Of a DNA stretch of 64,000 nucleotides, positions 34,254 to 46,324 are shown piece by piece. The DNA is taken from positions 23,934,001 through 23,998,000 of the forward strand of contig OX485804.1 of the NCBI GenBank assembly GCA_950295325.1, in the 5' to 3' direction. Made by a program: the position numbers and the translations under genes. The notes beneath the pieces are model-generated. The model was given only the letters and a program-made list of their open reading frames with translations, made no database searches and was not told the DNA's origin. The stretch is from Polytrichum commune (taxonomy: Eukaryota; Streptophyta; Polytrichopsida; Polytrichales; Polytrichaceae). Within the stretch, counting starts at the first letter, position 1; each line of letters opens with the position of its first letter.

Positions 34254-35544
34254 TTGCATTTGGTTGATAATGACTTGGTTATGAGTGACAATACCCAACC
34301 TCAGTATAGTCCGATAGCCAAGATAGAATGGTTAGTGAACGAGCATAACTCTTTATACACAAAATATTGGCATCCAGAGCAAAACCTAACCGTCGATAAG
34401 ATGATGGTTAGGTACATGGGGAAGAGGTCTCTGATAAGATAGTACTTGAAAAATAAACGTTGCCGGTATGGGCTAAAGTGTATGGGCTAAAGTCCATGGG
34501 GAGGTCACTTCATTGTCAAGTTGACACCATGTGCGGACAAAGTTTGCTACCCCTATATTACATGCCATATATAATTTTAAAATTTATGATATTTTTTCTA
34601 CATATACATAACCATTGATAGTATCTTTTGTATACTTTTTTGAAATTTTTAGTCTTTTTTTTTAAAGTAATTGTTTTAGTTCAATTCTGTGTCATTCTAG
34701 TTAGAAATGGTATGTTTTATGAAAAAAACAAATCATCAAATTTAGTTACCACTTTTGACTATGTCATAGGTACTGTGTATATCTACTCATGAAAAAAAAA
34801 TTGATAAAATTTTGACCCATTTTGGTGGTGCAACTTACCAAAAGAAGATTTTTTTTGGTCACACGTGGTGTTCAACTTGACAATGGAGTGATCTACCCAT
34901 GCTAAAGTCTGTACAAAAGTTAGAGCTTTATCGTGGAAAAGAAGAGTCATTAAGTGCAAAGGACTAAGCACTAGTTGGCTACAAAGTTCTAATGATTCTT
35001 CTAGAAGGCTTGGAAGATAAAGGCCATATTGTAACATGTGACAACTTTTTAACATCATGATTTGATCTAGAAAGGGGTAGGTGCAACAAGTACTTAGATC
35101 AATAGAAAGGGATGGCCACAAGCATTTACTTTGGCTAAAGAGTGTCCGAAGAGGGGAGACTTATTATGGAGAATGCATGGATCTAATTTACTAGAAGCAA
35201 TAACTTGGTATGAAAATAAGCCAATTAGTTTGTTGAGCATGACGTTCTCACCTATTGACATGAATGATGTTGTGTTTGTGAAAATGTGGCATAAGACTCC
35301 GGAGAAATCCATTCCTTCTTTCCCAGTTCTAGTTCATTACCAAGCTCACATGAGAAGTGTGGATGTGGTGGATCAACTTCGAGGCTACCACACGGTTCAA
35401 AACAAAGACCACAAGTGGTGGCATCGTTTATTTTTGCACACTCTTGACATGTCATTGGTAAACTCATGGGTCTTGTATAGAATTAATATGCAAGAGAAGG
35501 GTGAAATAAAAAATTATCCCATAGGGAATTCAATTATGCAATAG
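34254..35544 (+). pseudogene. piggyBac-like transposase, decayed
   Basis: Segments in several frames fit a DDE_Tnp_1_7 (piggyBac) transposase. 34254-34442 encodes KYWHPEQNLTVDKMMVRYMG, and frame-broken pieces near 34980-35060 read like 'GHIVTCDNF'. 35131-35544 encodes a clear C-terminal part: CPKRGDLLWRMHGSN, ISLLSM, HMRSVDVVDQLRGYHTVQN and KWWHRLFLHTLDMSLVNSWV. The VD..DQ..GY and KWW..LF motifs are typical of the family. Stops and frameshifts between segments make it non-functional. No TTAA-flanked ends were identified. Confidence 0.7.
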
Positions 35545-36219
35545 CAAAGACATTAACGTTGTTCGATAAACGGCCTACATCTACATGCACGATGGAGAAA
35601 GGAGTTAAAAATGCACACATGCTTCATTAGAGCATGATGTGGAGTGGGCATAAAGAACGGAAAAGAAAAAATTGTGGAACATATTATCAAAAATAAAAAA
35701 TTTGATTGCCCTACATGTGATGACCAAGCACTTTGCCTAGGTTAGTGTTTTGTGACATGGCATGCAAAATAGTCACATATTATATTTAAATGTTTACTAC
35801 ATAAGGGTAGGGGGTAGGTAGAAACTAGTGCTTGTAGGGGGGTTGGAGATGACAAATTCCTCTCACTAGCAACTTATATATATAAAGGAAATTATGCACA
35901 ATATCATATAAATGGGACATAATATGGAAAGCAATTTTGAGATAATTGCACGTGAGATGTTATTTAGTAGGTATTGTAAGTCGAATGATGAATTATTGTA
36001 TGGAAGCGTGAAATTACAAGGAAGTCCGGATTACCGGCCAAACCGGTCTTTAGTAAGGAAATAGGTAGGTTGTTTTGATTAAGTTAAGAGACTTTAGCAT
36101 AGCTTAACTATTTTAGGAAATAACTCATGGTGCGTCCGACCAAACGCAATAAAATGGTTAAAATGGACTCTTTAACCGAGCTGGAACCGGACCGAAAATA
36201 CCTTTAGATAACTGCTAGT
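35545..36219. other. AT-rich spacer
   Basis: No gene seen. It contains a short 'tatatatata' run near 35877 and the transition to the GC-richer, CCGGA-rich sequence of the LTR2 element. Confidence 0.4.
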
Positions 36220-37028
36220 TCCAGAGTGGCCGGAATGATGGCAGTTGTACGGGAATCAAACGGTTACCACAAACGGTTACGGAGCCGAACCCACGGAGGA
36301 AGGAGGCACTTAAGGAAATCAGCCGTCCCCTTAGAGCCATTTGCGTTGTGTGGCATTGTAGAGAGAAAGAGTGGTGAGGAATTCTTGTCGAATCATCAGC
36401 AGTTGCATTGCTGAGATTCTGTTTTAGGTCAGGACGGGTCCAATTAATCCCCAATGCCGGAAAGGGCTGAGACTCCGGAAAGGGCTAGGACTCCGGAACG
36501 AGCAAAGACCCCGGATCGCGGGTAGGCCCCTGTGGTACAGGTTTCGCAGCCGCTGCACGCGACTGCATGATTGTGGAACCATGGGGACAGCCACCTCCTC
36601 AAGCACTGATGGTAAGGGAGCAAAGGATCACCCCAACCCCGTGTGGCCAAAACAGGGAAAGGACGGCGGAGAGCGATCATTCACCACGACAGGGCTCCAG
36701 GAAGAAGAAGGTTCCGACCCCGGAGCGTTCCAGTGCAAAAGACGGATCGTGGGAGCAGACAGGGCCTTCAGCAGTAGAGGAGTCAGAGGAAGAGGTCATC
36801 CCTCTCCCAGCATGCGCAAAATCTTCACTCGGCTGCAGGAGAGGAGATTACTGACCCCTGGTGGTGGAGCATCCGGAATCAGTGGGCCAGCTGGGCCAAC
36901 CTGTCAGTCCAAGGCAGGGACAACTATGAAGAATCACCGCACCACTTGATTTAGATAGTTAGGTAGTGTTAGGCAGTTGGGTAGTCAGGAATAGGAGATC
37001 ATGTTAGGACTAGGCAGTTCAAATTTTG
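36220..37028 (+). mobile_element. 3' internal end of the LTR2 retrotransposon
   Basis: A CCGGA-rich stretch leads directly into the LTR at 37029. Its C-terminal frame parallels that in the inverted copy at 47704-48440. Upstream domains are not present, so this is a fragment; its left border is approximate. Confidence 0.55.
36581..36949 (+). pseudogene. LTR2 polyprotein C-terminal tail
   Basis: The final part, SMRKIFTRLQERRLLTPGGG followed by SGISGP and a basic end MKNHRTT, matches NMRRMLTRLQKASPGGGSS and KKHRSS in the minus-strand frame ending at 47704. The rest is low-complexity, rich in Gly, Ser, Arg and Pro. An alternative frame (36567-36854) carries PTPERSSAKDGS, so a frameshift is likely. 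No enzymatic domain is visible. Confidence 0.5.
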
Positions 37029-38314
37029 TGTCAGCGTAAAAGTAGGATATGAGATCCGGAATTTCCGCAAACGCGTCGATTCCAGGGCACTCTCAGTTAG
37101 GGTAGGGTAGAGTGGCCAACGGCGCCGCCCCTTCAGTTTGGGGTCAAAGACCACTATTTAGGAGGCTTTGAAGTTGGAGAAGGGGTCTTTTTCCCCCTTT
37201 GTGTTGTTTTGTGCTCTCTAACCCAATAAAACTCTGATTCTCTATAGCCCTGGTGTGTTTATGCATGAGCAGTCCGGAGTGTGTCCAAGGATCAGGGAGA
37301 ATAGGAAAGTTAGGAAGTCATGATAGTACGAGAGGGAAAGGCCCGGATCGGATCCGGCTACAGGGTTGGATTGACCATTTCTGTGGTGTAGTGGGAGGTG
37401 AAACCTCGCTGTTCCGTTTGCCTACATAACTTCTATATGGGATAGCCGCTGTTAGGAATGGGTAAGGGGTCGAGGGGTACTCGGACTTACGCCATCCGAC
37501 CTTCTGATGAGGTCCCACAGTATCTGGGAGGGGTAGTATGGAAAGCGGTACGGGCCGCCCAGTTATCCCGGATTTACTGGACCCCAGTCACTTGTAGCCG
37601 GAAGGATCTGTCGGAAGAGGGAGAGAAACCGGATAGGTTAGGATTCCGGATCGGGTTGATCACTTCTGAGGTGTAGTGGGAGTGAAACCTCGCTGGTTCA
37701 TTTGCATGTATAACTTCTATGTGGGATAGCCACTGTTAGGAATGGGTAAGGGGCGCGAGGGGTACTCGGACTTACGCCATCCGACCTATTGATGAGGTCC
37801 CACAGTATCTGGGAGGGGTAGTTCCAAGAGCGGTACGGGTCGCCCAGTTATCCCGGATTTATAGACCCCGGGCGTATCCAGATCAATGTGTCGTTGTAGT
37901 TTTGGGCATATGTTACGGATTCTCTGTGTGACCTACCAGGCCAGATGAAGCTGATCCGGACTGGTTGTGAGGGAATACCGGAACGTGGCCATAGCGGAGG
38001 ATTTTCCTCGGACGAACCACATCACCATTGGAGTTAGGACTAGAGGAGGTAGGATTTGAGGAGATAGGAGTAGGAGTAAGTCTTAGCTTTAGTGGTTCAT
38101 CTAGAAGGCAACACCTGGAATTGAGGATTTCCAAACTGACCATCCGAAAACGTAAAGGCCATTCTGCCCGGTGGTTGATTTTCAGGCAGGGAAGGAGAGG
38201 AGCAACCATCTTACACTTCACAGGGTCCCTGGAACGATACTCGGATCATCCGGACAGCCGGTTAAGCACTAAAAACGCTTAACCGGATTCTTTTGGTGAT
38301 CATGTGTTCCCACA
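37029..38314 (+). mobile_element. LTR2, plus orientation (3' LTR)
   Basis: It starts TGTCAGCG and ends GTGTTCCCACA, 1286 bp. The inverted copy at 46325-47609 is 1285 bp with the same ends. It is GC-rich with many TCCGGA palindromes. A block of about 200 bp ('ggtgtagtggga' to 'gttatcccggattta') is repeated with a period of about 285 bp (from 37385 and from 37670). 'aacccaataaaactctgattc' near 37220 resembles a polyadenylation region. Confidence 0.8.
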
Positions 38315-39265
38315 TATTGGCAGGGCGGGGCGGGTAGGAAATTATTGGCATTGCTCGAAAAAATCCGGACAAATAAACGGGCAAGCCCATAATCGTCTTC
38401 ATCATGCACATGGGGATGAGAGTTTCCCACATGAGTATGCCTAGAAATCAGTCAATAAACTTTACCCAACCATAACGTCATCATAAAGAGTCCAAACCAA
38501 TATTTAAAAAAAGGGAGATTACTCTATTTTGAATGGGGAATATGCATATAGACTTATTTGAGGGTCTATGGTAAACCAATCATCCATTTATAGAAAAAAA
38601 ATAGTATTCTCAAAGTTGCCCCTACATGGGTTATTGAAATTTGACACCGTTGGATTTTGTGAGATTTCTATGGATTTTTTTTTATCATAAAATGTGTGTT
38701 GAACTTATGTAACACAAGCAAAAGCCCGATCAAAAAAAGGTGATTTAAAAGGCTTGAAATCCATGTAACAAAGGAGGTGGACTAAAATTTAAGGTTACCA
38801 TGTAATGGACCCAGGGGCAAGAAAGGCTTAAATTGCTTGATTTGACCACATGTCCAACACATAATAATTAGTATCATCGAGTTTGACATCCAAGACCTAG
38901 AACTAACTCAAATTTCATAATTATCTACACTGACATGTGCAATTAAGTTCCCTATTTACCCAAGATAATCACCACTACTAGCACACGAGTCATATGCAAT
39001 TGTCCCATGTAGATGAAAAGAACAATGCAAATCTATCAATATGCTAGATTTGAATTTTTCCTAGGACAAGTTTCTAGTGACGTAGGACAATTGTCTAGTG
39101 TTAAAACATGTACACAAAACTTGTAGCTTTGTTTATTCATCAGTAAAGCAACCGCAATAGAAAGCAAAGATTACATTTTGTTCTTGTGGTAGTAAATATT
39201 CAAAATAGTGTGGAATATCGGTAAATTAGCCAAGGGGAACCTGATTACACATATTAATGGAGTGT
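38315..39265. other. AT-rich spacer before the SDR gene
   Basis: No gene or repeat structure recognised. The last 150 bp or so is the likely 3' UTR of the minus-strand dehydrogenase. Confidence 0.4.
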
Positions 39266-40303
39266 CTACAATTGCACTGGGATTGGCAAATATGTCTTGC
39301 TCGAAGTGAACCCCCAGTCGACCACCAAGTTGTGCCCCGTGATGCACTTGGCATCATCGCTGACAAGAAACAGCGCGGCATTCGCGATGTCGTCGGTGGT
39401 TAAGGCTGCTCCTTTCAATTCTGAGGAGTTCAACATCAGAGCCTGGAGCTCCTCGCAAGCCAAATCAGGTACAAGGCTTTGGATGGACGACATGGTAAGA
39501 GGCGTTGGCACCGCGTGGGGCGACACACAGTTGACACGGATACCGTGTTGCGCGAGCTCAAACGCAGTGCTCTTCACCAGCCCCAGCAATGCAAACTTGC
39601 TGATGCTGTAGGGATGCGGGGATGATCCGGTCATGACGCTGGCCGTGCTCGCGGTGGAGAGGATGACGCCTTTTTTTGCGGGAATCATCACCCTTGCAGC
39701 GTACTTCGTTCCAAGCAGCGCTCCTCGGAGGTTCACAGAATACACCGCGTCCACGTTCTCCATGTCCAAGTCCTTGATGTCCGCGTCCATCTTCCCCATC
39801 ACACCCGCATTGTTGTACATAATGTCGAGGTGCCCGTGCTTCTCCACAGCAAATTCCACCAATCTCTGTACATCTGCCTCCTGCCTAACATCGCAATGGA
39901 CGTAAGAAACTTCAAGTTGCGAATTCTTCAACGTTTGTGCCAGAGCTTCACCGAGGTCGTCTTGGATGTCGCCAAACACAACCGAAGCTCCATGGGTTGC
40001 AAACAACCTCACCGTGGTCGCTCCAATCCCACTTGCCCCGCCCGTAATTACTGCGACTTTTCCTTCCAGCCTTTCAAACAAATATGTAGCATAGCATTAG
40101 TAGGCCGCAGCTCCTATATAAAATTGATTCAATCATGTCAAAACTTATTAAATTCTCGTCCCCACACAATGCAATTGGGAAGTGATAGGACATTGTGCAA
40201 TGAAACACAATGCATGACAGACATGGCCATGGCCATGGTGCTCAAACAATACATACCTTTTTGCGGAGGGGGAAGCTGTATGTTGATTGTGTAATATGTC
40301 CAT
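39266..40303 (-). CDS. Short-chain dehydrogenase/reductase (plant SDR110C-like)
   Basis: Two exons: 40303-40257 (starting MDILHNQHTASPSAK) and 40070-39266, separated by a 186-bp intron with GTATGT at the donor and GAAAG at the acceptor. The junction falls in the Arg of AKRLEGKVA, where many plant relatives have one. The product has 283 residues. Visible motifs: TGGASGIG cofactor loop (25-32); Asp50 at the end of strand 2, which favours NAD(H); NNAG (102-105); Asn129; catalytic Ser157, Tyr170 and Lys174 in YSISK; and IRVNCVSPHAVPTPL after the active site. Known relatives include ABA2-type xanthoxin dehydrogenases, secoisolariciresinol dehydrogenase and tropinone-reductase-like enzymes; substrate cannot be assigned. 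No signal peptide, so probably cytosolic. Reading only the long open frame would miss exon 1 and start at a TTG. Confidence 0.9.
40071..40256 (-). other. Intron of the SDR gene
   Basis: GT (40256-40255) to AG (40072-40071), 186 bp. An in-frame stop lies upstream of exon 2 inside the intron, which rules out a single-exon model starting at an ATG. Confidence 0.8.
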
Positions 40304-40579
40304 CCTTCCTGAACGAGGTCGCTTAATTCAAAGACACACTTTAAGGGATACTCTGCTTCTCAACACACCTTCAAATTTTCACAGTACGTGCTGTATGAAT
40401 ACTGTTGCTTTCTATTATGTATCGCCTCTTTGGAATAAGCGGACAATCTATGAGCGTGCAGATCACATGTGACAACGTCAAAAGAGACGTGTGCTTGAAA
40501 TCCAGATGAATCAACTGGGAGCTGGAGCAAGCTTCGAGCCTCTGAAAGGTATATTCTATGACAACAAGGCGCCGATCCT

Positions 40580-40920
40580 TACTTGAGATCGGCACTTCCA
40601 AGCAACTGTCCCACCCTGGAGATTCAGTTCATCAGGGATCGAAAATTTGTTTCTCTTCGACTCTGACCCACTTGACTGTATGTCGATAGGTTTCGATCTT
40701 GATGGTGAGGCAGCAGTGTGAGGCATGCTCTCTTTCTGGTTACGCTCAGATAACCTCTTTACAGGACTAGGACTGCTCTGAATCCTCTCACTTCTACCCT
40801 GACGCTTCCCAGAGATTTTCACAACAAGACTGCTTTTAGACTTCTCACTCTTGTCCTGCTTTTCCATTGGTTCGGATGCCACCAATACAGGACTGCTGCT
40901 TTGTAGACAGCATTGTAGAC
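40580..40920 (-). CDS. Possible exon of an unknown Ser/Lys-rich protein
   Basis: An open minus-strand frame encodes a basic, low-complexity stretch (VKISGKRQGRSERIQSSPSP, then SKPIDIQSSGSESKRNKF) and ends IPDELNLQGGTVAWKCRSQ just before GTAAGG, a good donor. It looks like one internal or first exon of a nuclear or disordered protein. Neighbouring exons were not found; the downstream side soon reaches the SDR promoter. It could be a gene fragment. Confidence 0.35.
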
Positions 40921-41279
40921 TGGTTAGACATTGGAAGAGTGTTTGTCTGACATCCCTCTCATTACTTGTACTCGCAAATCAGACCAGGTCGACAAGATTC
41001 CTAGCATATATTTTAAGCCCCTCTCCAAGCCAAGAAATCTGTGACACAAGAGCCAAATGACCTTTTTGAAGGCCCCTCTTTCACGCCTTCATCATTGTGG
41101 AGCGTGGAGCTAATGATTCTGCCAGGAACTGGGCAGCCATGTGCCCAAACAAAAAGCAAATAGAAATAGAAACATAAGAGATTTTTACCATGACATCGCA
41201 ATGTTTGTTGACCGCCTCCCTCTCATGTCTGTGTTAGCATGAGAGTGGGGGCGGCTTGGTGGTTATTTTCAAGGGTGGA
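40921..41279. other. Unassigned spacer
   Basis: A 62-codon minus ORF (41013-41201) has no recognisable motif. The last five bases (GTGGA) are the target duplication of the solo LTR. Confidence 0.35.
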
Positions 41280-44119
41280 TGTGAACCCTTTGAGTGGTCC
41301 ACCACTCTGCGGGATCACTTTTAGTTAGAATGTTAGCATTAAAAGTTAGAATTGATAGGGAATTTAGGAAAAATTAGTTCATTTAGCATTTAGCCTAGAA
41401 GAAGGAAGGTCAAAATGAAACTAAGTAGTGCTAGAAGATAGCAAAGTAGAAAAAATGTGCTAGCTAGTAAAAACAACTAGCTAAGCAAATATTAGTAGAT
41501 GCTAGTTATTAAGCAAATGTTAGTAGATGCTAGCTAAGCAAGTGTTAGTTTATTAGTTAGTGTGAGGCACACAAGACTATTGGAGGTGTTTTACGTAAGA
41601 AGATAAAATCGGCGTGAAGAATTTTGAAGACAAAAAAGAAAGAGAGCAAGGGGGATACTTGCCCACTTGCCCCCTTGCCAACTCGATGGCGGAAAAATTA
41701 GAAAGATTTCTAAAGGTTTTTTGTCGGAGCCACCTCGGCGAGAGGGTGGCAACCTCAACCGGGAAAACCCCCGAGCCAAAATTTCGGGAAAGGGTTTGAA
41801 AAATGGATCCGGTGGAGGAGGGGTCCAACCCTTTTGTGAGAGGGTTTAAAAAACCCCTCCTTCCACCTTGTAGCTCTCTCTCTTTCTCTAGTTTTTGGGC
41901 GAAGCCCTGCTTCAATGTAGTTAGGAAAAAATCCTTTAGCATGTATTCTCAATGGTCTAAAAGAAAGGCTTGAGAACCTCCTCTACTCTCTCTCTCCTAG
42001 TTAGGTTGTGTGTTTATTAACACACCAACAAAATTATTCCTTCTTTTGTAGAGGTAGGTTGGATGGTAGAGTTTTGAGTAGAGGCATTATAGACCTCATC
42101 TGCCAATGCCCTGAAGGCTTAGTTCAAAAGCTAGAACAAGATACTTATCATTTTTCTCTTAGAGAGATTTCATATAGCTATCCATAGCCGTTTCCCATTT
42201 GTGATTTGGTTGAGATGACAATTAGTTATGGATTTTCAAAGATGGAGTAGAAAAACTGGGTGGTCTTGTGGGTAGCGGCTGCTGGATCAGACCTGCGAGC
42301 CCAATAGGAATTTTAATTCCAAGAAATTATATTTTTCCCAAGTAGAACTTTTGTGTAGCTTTCCAAAATGGCTTAGAACATTTGATTTGAGCATGATTTG
42401 AATTAGATATGAATTGTGCAAGATGGGACACATAGTTTGAGAACTTTTGGTTGACTGCTGCATTACAGAGGACCTGCTGGGTTCACTTCGGCTTACCTTT
42501 CTAATCACATATTTTTATCAAATACATCTTTTTAATATCTCTCCAGGGTCATATAGAACGTTTGATTTGACTAAGATTTGAATTAGATATGAATTGTTGA
42601 AGGCGAGATACATAGTTTAAGCCTTCTTGATTGACTGCTGTGTTACAAGGAGTCCGCTGAATTTCTATTAGCTTAACCTGCTGATGTCATAATTTTTCTA
42701 GTTAGAGCTTGTTCATAGCTTTCCAATGGTATAAGGAAAGCCTAGATCCAAGTAGTAAGGAATGTGCTATGAATTTTTGAAGTTAGAAGGTAGATAGGTG
42801 GGTTGGAAGGGTCGGTTGAATCGACCTCACACTTCCAACCCTCATAACTTTTGCATTTCTTATCCGATTAGAGTGATTTTTAGATCATTGGAAAGATAAT
42901 TTGGTGCACTAAGTATAAATATTATGCTTAGGATTAAATTACAGGGCAGAATAACACTTTATATTTTAATTGTTAACTAAGGTACGCTTACTACCAAACT
43001 AGTTACAAAGAAGGAGGCAAGGTCGACGCTCGGAAAGTGGAGCAAGGAAGGAGGTAGCGGCTCGGCCTACATCAAGCCCAAATCAACCGAGGAAAATTGA
43101 GGTAAATTAACTAACCTTAAGCCTTCCATTTAGGATTGGAGGGAGCACGGCTAAGGTACGCATCTCTAAACCCACTCACCTATCTCGTAAGGTCAAGTGG
43201 CTTGACCACTTGACCGCCAAGGGAGTACCCAATTCCATTGTTTTCGGGGCCCTTGGTATGTTTTGTGGTAGTAGCTTCATTTATTAGCAAGTTTCGTGTG
43301 TGGTAAGTCGGATTAATCACCGACACGACCACTCTGAATGTTGTTGGTGGAAAGGTGGGGTTAATGACCCGCGAATCCACTATTATGTTGTTGGCCCCAT
43401 AGATTGGGAGTAATGGCCCCAATTTATGAAGATTGCGCAACAGGTTGAACCTACAGGTCGCCCGTCACCCTGGTCCCATTTAGTTGCATTTCGTGGTCTA
43501 TCCAGTGTAAACACATTTAACAATCAAAACATACAAAATAAATCGTAAACCCTTGTTGGCAAGAGACCCGAGGTAAGGGGTGATGCCTAATATGTTAATG
43601 TAGTAAGTTAGGACGTGCAAACAAAAGTAAGTAATTAAGAAGGAATTTGTGTGAAGGGTGGGACTTAGGCCAAGTTCCCCCGCTTAGAAAACTAAATAGA
43701 ACTAAATAAAGAAATAGGAAGAATTGAATGGTCCATCAAATTGTCGTTATTCCGTTCGTTGAGTTAGGGTGGTATGAGTCACACCCGGTTGGGTATATCA
43801 GAACCATCCCAATTCACAAATTAGGATTGCCTTGGTTTCAAGGCTGGTGCGTCTGCGCGTAGAATAGGTTGTAGGTTAAGGTTAGAACTAGATATGAAAT
43901 TGGTTAGTGGAGTTTAAAGCCACACTAGTAAAAAACTAAGGCCTAACCTCCGGAGGTACTACGACGCATATTTAATCTCCCTTAAAAATCTAACTACTCA
44001 CGTTATACACCTATCATCCGGGTTCGGCTTGGGCGCCTGCAAATGCAGGCCACCTTCACCGAAGGGCTTGTGTGATACTTTTAGGCTCCCTCGAAAGGGG
44101 GTGGCCCAAAAGTACCACA
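41280..44119 (+). mobile_element. Solo LTR1 (gypsy), 2840 bp
   Basis: It starts TGTGAACCCTTTGAG and ends AAAAGTACCACA, with perfect GTGGA duplications on both sides (41275-41279 and 44120-44124). It has exactly the same length as the minus-strand LTR at 56839-59678 and is nearly identical to it. No internal domain remains, so it is a product of LTR-LTR recombination. All ORFs inside (such as 41577-41942 and 43180-43440) recur in the other copies as LTR sequence, not genes. Confidence 0.93.
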
Positions 44120-44124
44120 GTGGA

Positions 44125-45089
44125 CAATGTGATTAGTATTAGAGTTATGTGTTTTATGTTAGTGTTGGGTTTTAGTGTCAGTAAGTGTGTTTAGTCAAGT
44201 GGGACCAAGGCTTGACTCTTTTTTATTTTCTTTGTGTTTAGGATTATGTGCGTTAGGTACCTTAAAGCAATTTGGGAGAAGGATTTCATTAGTTTATGGA
44301 TTTTGGAGTTGGGGATTTGCAAATCTTGAAGGAGTTTAATAGTTGTTGTATGTATGGTGGCCTTCATTACTGCCATGATTATAATGGATGGGGAATGTCG
44401 TATTTATCATGTTTTTAGTTGGTGGCTTATGCGGAGAATATATCATTGCAATAAGTAAATTCAAATATTTGTACTTTCTGGTTTGGGCTAGGTGTGAAGG
44501 ATGGTTTATCTGTAGGTGGGGTTCCTAAGATGCATAATGTAGTCTAAGTCGAGCTAAGTATTTACATCTTGGTAGATAGCATGTGCATGAGAGTAGCCAT
44601 AAGGGTATGATGTTTGTCAGGTGTGTGGTCTTTAATGTTACCGGCGTTGATTAGGGTAAAGCAATGGGTTGTGAGGTGGGCTAGAAGTGTGTTCGTTGGT
44701 GCGTGTATTGCTTTATTGTGTCAGTTTGTCTTTAGATTGTTTATATGTTAATTAGTGCAACATGATAGTAGGTGGAGAAATGTGTCATTTTGGTGGGATG
44801 TGCATAGGTTAGATGTTGGGGACATGTCTTGTTTGAGGATGTGTTTTTTTTCGTTAGTTCCCAAAGTATCTTCCATATCTAAATTTCAAGATTTGTGTTA
44901 ATTTGCACATCGGTAATCCAAGGGGCATCTCAAAATAGATATGATCATTTTATGTGTATGTTTGTTTTGGAGAGCCATTTGCCTATATAGGGTATTGTAC
45001 TTTCTGCCTGGGAGATGAGTGCACTTACATACTCTTTTTTTATGTAGTCCTTCAAGTTGCGGACTGAGCTATTATGTTGTGAGGATATA
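44125..45089. other. Unassigned DNA, possibly 3' part of the LINE relic
   Basis: G/T-rich plus strand with no usable ORF. It lies downstream of the minus-strand LINE fragment and may be its decayed 3' portion. Confidence 0.3.
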
Positions 45090-45500
45090 AAAGGGATGGA
45101 TGGCTAATATGGCATTTGATGGCCGATGAGGTCGAGAGGGGTTTCCACAATGTGGGGTTGTTATGCTCCTTGTCTACCCAATTTATCAACCTCATTGTTT
45201 CTAACAATGGTTGTGTGGGGTCTAACTTTGTGGATGGTGGTCTTGTGGTAGGAAGTTTTTGCATATTTATTATTTGGGTTATGAAGAGCTATCAAGGTGG
45301 TTATATTGGGAGGATGAGTTTCTTATGTGTTTGAGAAGAAGATAGATGTTGTTGAAATTGTCTGTGAATATGAATGTATCCCTTGGGAGTGTTTTGGTGT
45401 ATTCCACGACGATCAAGAGTGTGTATAATTTTTCTTTGAGAATATTGGGGTATCCTAGTAGGCGAGCAACAATATTGAGTTGTAGTGGACCAATCAAAAC
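45090..45500 (-). pseudogene. LINE-type RNase H remnant
   Basis: One frame (45497-45279) contains RDTFIFTDNFNNIYLLLKHI followed by SSQYNHLD. After a frame change another reads TIHKVRPHTTIVRNNEVDKL, then GRQGA. These are the TD..N.IY and HKVRAH..I.GNE.AD.LA blocks of RNase H in plant LINE polyproteins. Upstream minus-strand frames to about 46300 may be the RT C-terminal region but are too broken to call. Non-functional. Confidence 0.55.
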
Positions 45501-46324
45501 TCTAGCTTCTACAATATTTTTTTTCCTTCTCCATCTGGTGGTGTGAATGAGCCATCTCTATAGTAGGATTGGATGGGTGGGAAGTGTAGTGGAGCACTAA
45601 AGTTACAGTTCGTGGGAGAGGGGGGGGGGTGGCCGTACACCTCTCCATGAGGAGTGTCCACAACACCATGGGCACAAGGGGCACCCCGGAGTGACACCCG
45701 AGACTTATGGTAGCCATAGGTGAGAGGACCCAAGTGATCCTAGTGTGGGTGAGGGCCCTTAGCGTTGAGAATGCCTCCCACCCACAAAGACTAGGAGTCA
45801 TGAGGGTAAGGCCATAATCATCTAGTAGCTTATGGCATCTAGATTGTAGAATGCTCAAGAACTTCCCAATCGGAGTTGTGAGCTAAAAGATATGGTAATT
45901 TGAGTGGGGTGTTGCCTAGGAACGGCGCCCAACACTCCATAGGACAGATGTGACCTGGGAGTGGCGCCCAAGACTGCCAAGGTTAGAACAGCCATAACTT
46001 CCTCAATACTTGCCTAAATGGGGCAGGTAAGGAGTTCTTCGGCATCTACGTAAAGAGTAGATGTCTGTGGATGGTTGCACAATAGAATTGGAAATCAAAC
46101 AAGAAAGTTTTGAAGGCCTGAAGCTGATGGGGGATTGCACCTCCAGCGGCTAAGGGGTTTACTTGGCCCCAACTCTTAAGAAAGAGACAAAAACTTACTT
46201 GACTGTGGCGTAGGGGCTCTGCCCAAAGTCCTAGAGGCTTATATGGGGAGGCACCATTGCCGATTGATCCACCCGTTGTAGAACAACACGGCCTCCACGG
46301 GTGTTGGCCCAATGTGGGGGCCTA
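45501..46324 (-). other. Probable decayed LINE sequence
   Basis: Overlapping minus frames (45502-45858, 46046-46312) continue in the sense of the RNase H fragment. 'ggcgcccaa' recurs near 45925 and 45970. No catalytic motif of RT was found. Confidence 0.25.

Noticed and set aside
37510-37570. CTGATGAGGTCCCACAG resembling the start of a hammerhead ribozyme core
   Set aside because: No matching GAAA after a proper stem and no stem III cleavage site. The related block at 37790 has TTGATGAG, so the core is not kept.
41577-41942. 121-codon ORF and overlapping frames with repeated copies at 51565-51957 and 59017-59367
   Set aside because: The same frames occur in all three LTR1 copies. They lie inside the LTR, lack any motif and exist on both strands, so they reflect LTR identity and not conserved coding.
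43180-43440. 86-codon ORF identical to 57518-57778
   Set aside because: It is LTR1 sequence in inverted copies. Two near-identical recent copies give no evidence for selection.
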